64,000 nt of DNA. Source: Nemania diffusa (Eukaryota; Ascomycota; Sordariomycetes; Xylariales; Xylariaceae). The position numbers were made by a program, and so were the translations under genes. The stretch spans positions 3,100,001 through 3,164,000 of the forward strand of contig JBBPUQ010000004.1 in assembly GCA_038501195.1 (NCBI GenBank). Direction: 5' to 3'. Of this stretch, positions 56,539-64,000 are shown piece after piece. Positions within the stretch are counted from its first letter, which is position 1; each line of letters opens with the position of its first letter. The notes under the pieces were generated by a model. The model was not told the DNA's origin, did not search any database, and worked only from the letters and a program-made list of their open reading frames with translations.

Positions 56539-59101
56539 TTACTTCTCCCTCGCAAAGACAACCTTGTCTCGTTCACTCTGTCTCTTCTCGAACTGCTTCT
56601 TGGTATGCTTCCGCTCATTCTCTTCACGCTTCTTGATTGCCTTCAACTCTTCCTGCTTAATCTCACCCGCCTTCTTTACAACCTTGGGGATGTGTCTATG
56701 TCTCCTGATACGTCGGATTTCGGGCTGTATATCCGTTAGTGGTAAACTTTATATTAGTGGACAACTACTAGAAAAACTTCACAACATACCATATGGCTGT
56801 ATTTTTCAATTAGTGCGTTGTTGTACTCAAGTGCTTGTCGATGCCGCGCAGACTTGACACCCTGTCGCTGAGAGGCATTTGCTCTCCATAGTCTCACATT
56901 GCCATCGTCACTCCTATAATTGGTTTAGCCCCTGAATCCCCGGACGTAGGAGCAACATAGAGGGTAGCACTTACCCAGACAAAGTGACTGTGGCGTCTGG
57001 CGACCATGCACAGCAAAAAACGCGTTGCATTCGTTTTGTGTGGTATATATCACGGGACACTCCTTCATCTCTGTTCCATCTATTAAAGGGTCTTAGTAGT
57101 TGTCATTACATGGGGTGTATGAATGCTTACAGTCTTAAAGTGCGATCGTAGCTGCCAGAGATCAAACCGCGGCCGTCGGGGGAAAAATCAACGTCCATAA
57201 CGGCCCTGCAATAAATGAATATCAATGAAACGTCCTTAGATTCGGCCTAGATAGCTTTCTTCGAGGGTGGGTATGAACAGAGAACGAGTGAATTCTGCTT
57301 TTGATAACAGTTGAAACTGATAAGTTACAATTCGGAAGACGACGTACGCTACGTGACCTTTGTCTATAATGTCTCTGTTAGTGGCTAGCTTCTTTCGTTT
57401 CATATTACGAGCTGCTTACAGATATTTAAAGCTCGCTGGACTGAGCGCATGCTGTTTAATTTAAGAATTAGCAACTGGGATATTGGATAATTACTACGCA
57501 TGGTGGGTAGCGAAATAGAGTAAAAATAATCATGAAAACGGAGCTGGAGAGCTTGAGAAGACGTACTCAAAAGCTACGGAAAGTTAGCGATTGCTGCACA
57601 TGCTGCATTTATTCGAATCTAAACGCCTCTAATTGGGCTTAGACAACGGGTATTTGGTTAGGGAATAGACATACTATAAAGGTTGTGATCTTCGGAAGCG
57701 ACTACGAAGTTCATCGGTTCCATGGGATTGAACACGATTTTATTCAGTCCAAATTTGAGACTTGTTCGTCCCAGAGGTGACGAAGTCCTGAGATCATAGC
57801 TATGCCGCCTGTCAGTACTTATCTTACAGGGTTGGACAACGCCTAGTCCGCATAGGTAGGTCGCATACAGGATAATGTTCCGGTCGCCAGAACAGCTAGC
57901 CAGCACACTGGTTTCACTCTGGTTGAAGGCAACCGAATTTACTTAAGATGAGTCGTCAGTAATTCCCCTTCGCAAATATTGTTTCGGGTTGTGAGTGTGT
58001 ATAACAATGGATGCAGTGGAGAAATTCATGAATGCAACCGAGGAATAGGCAAAAAAAAAACAGTTTCAATATCACTCACTTGTGTTCCCGGAGGAGGGCC
58101 ACTTAAGAACTTCTGGAGCAGCTGTATACTGATCTAGACTGTGGATGGATATGCACTATTGAGATCAGTAAAGTCCAGATCACGGTTGCAGACGTTAAGA
58201 CCTACATCAGTAGCCGCTGCGAACGACCTGCCATCTCGATGGACGGATAAAGATGTATAAGGATGGTTGCCAAGCCATGAGTGAATGGGAGGGGCCTGGC
58301 TTGGAGTGTTGTATGGGTCGAACAATTTTATCGTCGAATCCGAAGAAGCTGTTAGCAGCTTCTGGTCCTTGGTGAAAGCTATCGACTTCACGATATTCTC
58401 AGCTGCCGTTGTCTTCCAGACTTCTTCTCGACTTGCTAAATTCCAGCACTTGACAACACTAATACGGGTCAGCTGCAGCTGAAAATGATTAGAAGCCTCA
58501 TTTCTCACCCATCGCCCGATCCACTCGCGAATCGCGACAGATCGTTGGGATCTTTGGCGAAAGAGTATACACCATCCACCTATGGATATCAGCACCGAGC
58601 ATGACGTTGCATTATAGTAAAACCTACATGGCCATTCCCTAGCTGACAGATGACTGCAAGGAAAACCCGGTTAGTACAAGTTTCCAATCTATATAAGATT
58701 TGCAGCGTGCGATAAAAGGGTAATACTATCAAGTCGAGTTATTTAGAGGTTGATCAATATTTATACTTACAAGGTTGAGCGAACATTCGTTCCAACTTCG
58801 TAGCATTGAGAGCGCCTTGGTTATTTGATCGTCAGTCAAATACGAGATATAATGATCCAAGAGCTCAGCAAACTAACGGGTGTATTCCCTCGCACGGTCA
58901 AACTGGTGCATAGCCGGATCCAGGTTCCTTGGAGCCTAGATGACTGATGAGCAGAAATATTGACGATAGAGTAGCGGAAGGGTGCAACCTTTGGGGCACT
59001 AGACCCAGCCGTCAGATGGCTTTCGACACCACTCGACGCTTTTATTTTCTGGAAATAATTAGCATGAATATCGGACTTTGAACTATAGTATTTCTTACCA
59101 T
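56539..59101 (-). CDS. SOF1: Sof1/DCAF13 WD40 protein of the U3 snoRNP, 17 exons
   Basis: Nucleolar WD40 protein needed for 18S rRNA processing in the SSU processome. The minus-strand model is 59101-59099, 59048-58989, 58935-58878, 58815-58771, 58653-58628, 58579-58509, 58458-58202, 58133-58080, 57941-57869, 57799-57675, 57573-57567, 57451-57420, 57363-57348, 57205-57131, 57079-56975, 56913-56790 and 56724-56539. It totals 1317 nt, 438 residues, close to human DCAF13 (445). The product matches the family along its length: M|KIKASS, NLDPAMHQFDRAREYTRALN, VDGVYSFAKDPNDL, NTINSVAFNQSETSVLASCS, IVFNPMEPMNFVVASEDHNL, SPDGRGLISGSYDRTLRLW, and the basic C-terminus PEIRRIRRHRHIPKVVKKAG. The exon 7/8 junction (donor GTCTTA, acceptor TCTAG) is the least certain. 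The first coding exon holds only ATG and exon 11 only 7 nt. Confidence 0.9.
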
Positions 59102-59475
59102 GATGATGACAACTTCGCAAGCTTCTTGATATGGATGGTGTTGGCCTGGTACAATTCTTACGGATATCTAAGAAAATGATGGGTTGTTGAAAAAATAGAT
59201 TTTAATTGGCTAAGAGTCCAAGCTCAACATTGTGGCTGAGTGGCACACATGTGGCGGAAATAGTGGAGGGACGTGTTAGGGAGCACTATTACCCACGAAC
59301 ATTCAAACTTTCATTCTCTGTTGAAGCAAGTATATCCAAAATCTCACCTAAACAAAAGGCTGGCTAAGCGGTAATAATGTCAACAAATAAGCACAGAAGA
59401 AAAAAATGGTACAGAGTATTCACCCATAGAAATTAACGCGTATTGATTGGCGCATTAGCATAAAACAACAAGTGA

Positions 59476-59483
59476 TGACGTCA
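59476..59483. promoter_or_regulatory. CRE palindrome TGACGTCA
   Basis: Perfect 8-bp ATF/CREB site about 375 bp upstream of the SOF1 start codon and about 1.3 kb from the GH72 gene. Fungal Atf1/CREB-type bZIP factors bind it. A single site, so function is uncertain. Confidence 0.4.
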
Positions 59484-59514
59484 CCCTTTAATCCTAGCTA
59501 CTTCACTATGTGCT

Positions 59515-59546
59515 ATCTAGTGGGCTCCCTATCTAGCGGGCTCCCT
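59515..59546. repeat. 16-bp imperfect tandem duplication
   Basis: ATCTAGYGGGCTCCCT occurs twice in a row with one base difference. Confidence 0.75.
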
Positions 59547-60762
59547 ACCTGATAGATAGGTGTTTAGGTGCACTACTAGGTACCGAATATAAGCACAATT
59601 ATAGCTCTGTACTACTTTCTGTTACTGTAGCAGTTATTTATGTTTCATAGGGAGATCCGAGGATTTCTATCTAGCCCTGATCATTTATCATGCATCTTCA
59701 CAACGTCACACATGTGAGAATGCAGATGGAGACGTTTGGTAAAGAATGACCAACCATATTGGGCCTAGGAGTTACTAAAGTGGAGAAGAATAGCGCTAGC
59801 CAAAGAACTGCCAAGATCTGCCTGCAGAATACAGAACGCGCTTAGACCCACCATCCACTGAATTCTGTCATTGAAAAGCATCACCATTTCCTCGTCTTTA
59901 TGTGTAGAATCTAGAAGACGGGCAGGAAACAGTTGGTAAAAAGAACACTAGTTATGCTAGTAGGTAACTGCAGCCACGAGTAACAACACCATAAGGGGCT
60001 ATCGGCTCTGTTTAAAAATTCTTGGCAGGTTTCCTCTTCCGAGTAAGTTAGAAGGCCTGATGGATGAGATCTGGAACAAGGCCCCGGAGCTATCTCTCCT
60101 TGGGCCTATCACAGGGTGACCCGAGTCGGTCGACCCTGTACGATTGATATGAAATTACTCAACCTATGGAAGTTATGAACCTTAGCAATACGTAGGTAGG
60201 GAGCAAGCTCTTCCTCCCACAACAACGGCTTTATCCTCAACACTTGTGCATCATTTGTTTCTCACTCTATCTTCACTCGTTTGTGTGTTTTGGTTTTACA
60301 GGTCATCATCAATCAGTAGAGAGCCTCATCTTGTCTAATAGCGTTACGCGAGACAGACACTATTGACTGCTATCGCCGATGTATTACGCATTGCACTTAT
60401 TCTCCGAGGATTAGCTGACTTGCTTTGTTTGGCCATTCCTTTACTTACCCGCCGGGTCTCTGGGTGGTTTGTTTACAACACCTACAAATCCTTCGCCGTG
60501 GATTACCATAATTTGATCCTTTCTGCTGTACTCCGTACTCTGTACTACCCTCAGCTAGCTATTCCGTAGCTCAAGCCTAAGTGTGGGCTAGACTACTATC
60601 ACACACCATAGAACTACTCCTACGCCTACCTAGCACAAGTTTTACAAATCCAACACGAGGCATTGACAACTATATTATACCGACGTACAAGAGAATAGCG
60701 CTGAGTAAGCCTGTGTTGGTTTTGAGAGCCCTTTACAGCGTCCAATCGTTCAAGCTATCAAC

Positions 60763-62461
60763 ATGCGTCTCTCGTTTCTTGCGGCGCTTTGCGGCGCGGC
60801 GTTTACCCATGCGATCCCTACTATCGAAGCTGTGGGTAACAAGTTCTTCACCAGTGATGGCGATCAATTTTTCATCAGAGGTCAGTATGCCGACATGACG
60901 CGCCAACAAACCAGTACTGACTCTTTTGCCTAGGTGTTGCATACCAATTGCTTCCTGGTCAGTTACCAAGACGTACCTAAATTGCGTCGTGATGCCTGAT
61001 TCTAACACGAAGCTCCTTTAGATGACCCATTGATTGACACTGCTCAATGTACACGAGATGCTTCTCTAATGCAGACGCTTGGGGTCAATACAATTCGCGT
61101 ATACCATGTAGATCCTGATGGAGATCATGATGGATGCATGGCGGTCTTTGCTAATGCTAGTATCTATGCTATGATCGACATGGACACTTTCACCACGTAC
61201 ATCCTTCCCGTACGTTGAAACTCCAGTACTCTAATAGTAGCGGCAAGGAACATGATGGCTAATTGGTGCTCATAGGACGACCCGTCCTGGAATGACACGC
61301 AGCTCAATGCTTATGCCAAAGTCATGGATGCATTCCATAGCTACGACAACTTGCTTGGCTTATTCGTGGGTAATGAGATTATTGCGCTTAACAACCAATC
61401 ACTTGCCGCCCCATTCATAAAATCTGCAAGCCGAGATCTCAAAGCGTACCGGGATTCAAAGGGTTACCGCAATATTCCCGTGGGCTACTCTGCTACTGAC
61501 ATTGCCGAGCTCCGACCCTATCTACAAGACTACTTGACATGTGGCGGGAACTCCTCTGAAAATGTCGACTTTTGTAAGTGACCTCCGAGAACCCCCTTTG
61601 TTTTCATGAGCTGTCCTAGGGATGGCCTATGAAGGGTGTCTACCTATGCCGCCGTACTCACTGGGCTTTGCTCTTAGCTTCTACTGACCTTCGAATTATG
61701 TAGATAGTATCAATTCTTACCAGTGGTGTGACCCTTCGACCTTCACGACTTCGGGCTACGCCAACCTCCTGGATGAGGGCAAGAACTTTCCTGTTCCTAT
61801 CTTCTTTAGCGAAACAGGATGCAACAAACCAGGTCCCCGTCTATTTGAGGACCAGGCGGCAATTTTCGGCCCAGATATGAACGCCCATTTTAGTGGTGCT
61901 ATCATTGTGCGTAAATTTTGGAACTATTCTCATCTTATTTCAATCGCCTCAATAGCATGATTGAAACCCTATTCAGTCTATAAGGCTAGAATCATGTCCT
62001 AACTTTGAGCTTTGCAGTACGAGTGGATTGAGGAAACAAACAACTACGGGCTTATCTCCTATGGGCCAAAGGTCGATGCAACGGTTACGGGATCGGACAT
62101 CTACGATGGGTTCACGCGCGCGGGCACGCCAACGCCCGTATCCCCAGATTTTGACAATCTTAGCAAACAGTGGGCTACACTCACCCCGACGGGCGTCGCC
62201 AGGTCTGCCTACGATACAAATATCGTTTCGACCCGGGCATGCCCGACCTCGACCGTTGACGGTTGGCTTGTGAATGGAAATGTGGCTGTACCCACACTAG
62301 GAGCGTCACTCGGCACTAGCTCTTACGTGGCTGCATCGACTGTCACTGACGCGGCTCCAAGCGCGTCTGAGACAAAAAATGCGGTCCCTGGTTCTCAGGA
62401 GGTCACTGGCATGGCTGCTGGATTGGTGGGTGTCATGATGATGTTTACGTTCTGGCTGTAG
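60763..62461 (+). CDS. GPI-anchored GH72 beta-1,3-glucanosyltransferase (Gas/Gel type)
   Basis: Cell-wall enzyme that cuts and re-joins beta-1,3-glucan on the outer face of the plasma membrane. Exons: 60763-60880, 60934-60957, 61022-61209, 61276-61573, 61704-61906 and 62018-62461; 424 residues. Residues 1-17 form a signal peptide (MRLSFLAALCGAAFTHA). The catalytic domain runs to about 330, with acid/base Glu144 in GLFVGNE and nucleophile Glu246 in FFSETGC, and conserved FFIRGVAYQ, NTIRVYHVDPD and YSINSYQWC. A Ser/Thr-rich stalk and a hydrophobic tail (GMAAGLVGVMMMFTFWL) indicate a GPI anchor; the omega site is probably near the Gly/Ser of VPGSQE. There is no Cys-rich X8/CBM43 module, so it belongs with the shorter Gel1/Gas members lacking it. 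The second exon is only 24 nt. Confidence 0.95.
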
Positions 62462-62939
62462 GCATCCGGAACGGATATATGATTGTATAGACGATGTATT
62501 CTGGTGATTGGCTGTGAGAATTGGCCGCGGGAGGGTCAACAACGAAAAACGGTATGGCTACTACCTTGTTTTCGAGTTTATACTATTCTGTTCCTCAGGG
62601 CATGTACACGGCGTTTTTTGTCCTGCATTGCCGGGTGTTTGAGGCTCTGCTAGATGCATATAGACGGTATGGACAGACACAAACTACGGCATGATGCTTG
62701 GTGTTAGCCTTTAGTACATCTACTTGTGAAGTTGCAATTCCACCTTCACTTGCTTTGGTGCAAGAACTAGGGGAAGCGGATCGACGGACTACCTCATCTT
62801 AAAATGATACTACGGATGCCTAGTATTTACGCGTATATTTATCGGTAAACTCGATCTTAGTATTCTACGGTAGCTCATAGCTACGGAGAACCACAACAAT
62901 GTTTGAGTAATCGTCTGGTACTTCTTATTCTTCGATTGA
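62462..62939. other. convergent 3' flanks of GH72 and COG7 genes
   Basis: No gene recognised. Confidence 0.6.
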
Positions 62940-64000
62940 CTATAATCCGGTACGTAATCTCTGGAGCTGGCTCATAATGCCATAACCTGATAGCCCCCTA
63001 CTCTCACTAGCAGTGGCGTCCAAGCTATTATTAGCAGATCTCCTATGACCCGACTCCCCGTCCGTCCTCCCATCACGGCGGCCGGCCTGCTCCACATCGC
63101 GCATGAGCTCCTTGTGGCGATCTTCCACCATCTTCGCCAAGCTGTCGATAAACTTGGAGCGGCCCTTCTCCTCGGCCGTGCCGTTCCATACGGTGGAGAG
63201 CTCCTTCAGCTCCTCGATCCGGCGCGCGGCCTTCTCGATGCCACCCACGGGATCGGAGCCCGCGTGCAAGAGGTCCGAGATCTCCTCCCGGAACTGCTTC
63301 AGCACCTTCTGGCCCTTCTCCTCGGTGCTGCGGTCCTGGGACCCCGGCTCTGGCGCCGAGACGGATAGGAACGAGGAGCTGACCGAGAGCTCGGATGGCG
63401 GGAACACGAATTCCATCGCGTCCCCGAACGTCTTGACCACCGTGTCCAGCCGCGAACGCACGAGCGTCAGGGTCTGCAGCTGGCTGATGAAAACTGGGTC
63501 GGTGGCGCTCCTGGTCACGGCATCTGGTGTTGCTAGCGGCGCTGGCTCTTCCGCGGCAGTGGCCAGGGTGGCGGCGACGGATGCGCGCCTCGTGGACGTG
63601 GGCTGGGAAGTAGCGGGGTTGCCTCCTTTGGTGTCGGCGGCTTGCTCCTGAAGCCCGTCTGGTACGAACTTCACGATGTCGTCGTGCAGGGCGTCCGTCA
63701 GCGCCTCAGAGAGACCTAGGGTCTCACCGCGCAGCAGCTCGACCTCGTAGGCGAGGCGGCTGCCGCTGCGCAAGATGTCGTCGGTCAACTGCGTCAGGGT
63801 GTTGGTGAGGCGCGTGGTGTGGGCGTTGAGCTGGGAGAGCTGGGCCTGGGCCTGGGCCGAGAGCTCGGCGAGGGGCACCGACGCGGGGTCATTGCTTCGG
63901 GCGGAGGTCTGGAGAGAGGGCAGCGTGGCATTGAGGTACTCGGCCGGGTTGAAGGTCGCGCCGAGGAACTTCTGGAGGGACGGGTCGGAGACGTGCGCGG
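62940..64000 (-). CDS. COG7: conserved oligomeric Golgi complex subunit 7 (5' end beyond window)
   Basis: Partial minus-strand frame, open from the right edge to the stop at 62940, at least 353 codons, with no intron seen. It fits fungal COG7, a lobe B subunit of the tether for intra-Golgi retrograde vesicles. The visible N-terminal part has DPSLQKFLGATFNPAEYLNA, the typical COG7 opening, followed by long helices with heptad-like Leu spacing (QLSQLNAHTTRLTNTLTQL, then SRLAYEVELLRGETLGLSEA). A Ser/Thr/Pro linker is followed by another helical region (VRSRLDTVVKTFGDAMEFVF). The protein ends soon after a basic disordered tail, at about the length of short fungal COG7 proteins. Only a few residues to perhaps a few tens should be missing upstream. 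Plus-strand frames here are shadows of its GC-rich codons. Confidence 0.82.
   Translation of the reverse strand, partial: AHVSDPSLQKFLGATFNPAEYLNATLPSLQTSARSNDPASVPLAELSAQAQAQLSQLNAHTTRLTNTLTQLTDDILRSGSRLAYEVELLRGETLGLSEALTDALHDDIVKFVPDGLQEQAADTKGGNPATSQPTSTRRASVAATLATAAEEPAPLATPDAVTRSATDPVFISQLQTLTLVRSRLDTVVKTFGDAMEFVFPPSELSVSSSFLSVSAPEPGSQDRSTEEKGQKVLKQFREEISDLLHAGSDPVGGIEKAARRIEELKELSTVWNGTAEEKGRSKFIDSLAKMVEDRHKELMRDVEQAGRRDGRTDGESGHRRSANNSLDATASESRGLSGYGIMSQLQRLRTGL

Larger units (their letters stand above)
59102..60762. other. divergent promoter region between SOF1 and the GH72 gene
   Basis: No gene. It holds a perfect CRE (59476-59483), an imperfect 16-bp tandem duplication (59515-59546), and AT-rich sequence toward the GH72 start, with a CT-rich stretch around 60230-60290. 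Confidence 0.55.

Noticed and set aside
63045..63651. Plus-strand frames of 107 and 182 codons
   Set aside because: Antisense shadows of COG7.

Overview
The window is nuclear DNA of a filamentous ascomycete (Pezizomycotina, probably Sordariomycetes). It has compact genes with 45-400 nt introns carrying GTANGT donors and CTRAY branch points, orthologues of Cyc8/Ssn6, Sof1, Rpn6, Sif2/TBL1 and uL3, a GPI-anchored GH72 cell-wall enzyme, and long gene-free stretches littered with TAGGTA/TACCTA motifs. There is no operon logic, no CRISPR array, no transposon and no recognisable tRNA or rRNA gene. All exon models were built by hand from splice sites and reading-frame continuity.

Layout. 1-2308 (-): 5' part of a Sif2/TBL1 LisH-WD40 corepressor, running off the left edge. 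2.3-5.9 kb: no gene. 5.9-7.1 kb (+): TMEM115-like Golgi membrane protein. 7.1-14.0 kb: gene desert. 14.0-17.0 kb (+): CYC8/SSN6 corepressor. 17.9-19.2 kb (+): ribosomal protein uL3. 19.9-20.8 kb (+): conserved unknown, possibly mitochondrial. 21.8-23.6 kb (+): anthranilate synthase component I, with two Gcn4/CPC1 sites upstream. 24.5-25.7 kb (-): GFA-fold zinc protein. 26.4-28.5 kb (-): DHA1-type MFS exporter. 30.8-32.5 kb (-): inositol/sugar transporter. 33.2-34.3 kb (-): an interrupted small membrane-protein frame and an orphan exon-like fragment. 35.9-37.6 kb (+): Sds3/Dep1-type Sin3-complex subunit. 38.0-38.9 kb (-): DsbA/FrnE-like oxidoreductase. 39.3-40.1 kb (-): AsaB-type hydroxylase/desaturase. 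41.3-45.9 kb (+): 1557-residue AT-hook protein. 46.8-48.4 kb (-): proteasome lid subunit Rpn6. 49.3-51.1 kb (-): fungal pseudokinase. 54.6-55.7 kb (-): short-chain dehydrogenase. 56.5-59.1 kb (-): SOF1 in 17 exons, one of only 7 nt. 60.8-62.5 kb (+): GH72 glucanosyltransferase. 62.9 kb to the right edge (-): COG7, 5'-truncated by the window.

The genes are mostly housekeeping and do not form one pathway. Three encode chromatin or transcription corepressor parts (Sif2 for the Set3 complex, Cyc8, and Sds3/Dep1 for Rpd3-Sin3), and two encode Golgi proteins (TMEM115-like and COG7). I see no previously undescribed multi-gene system. The most unusual observations are at gene-structure level: a 7-nt microexon and an ATG-only coding exon in SOF1, a 17-nt microexon inside the LisH motif of SIF2, an intron splitting the CPWC active site of the DsbA-like protein, a kinase-like protein lacking its catalytic residues, and a membrane-protein frame broken by a single in-frame TAG.
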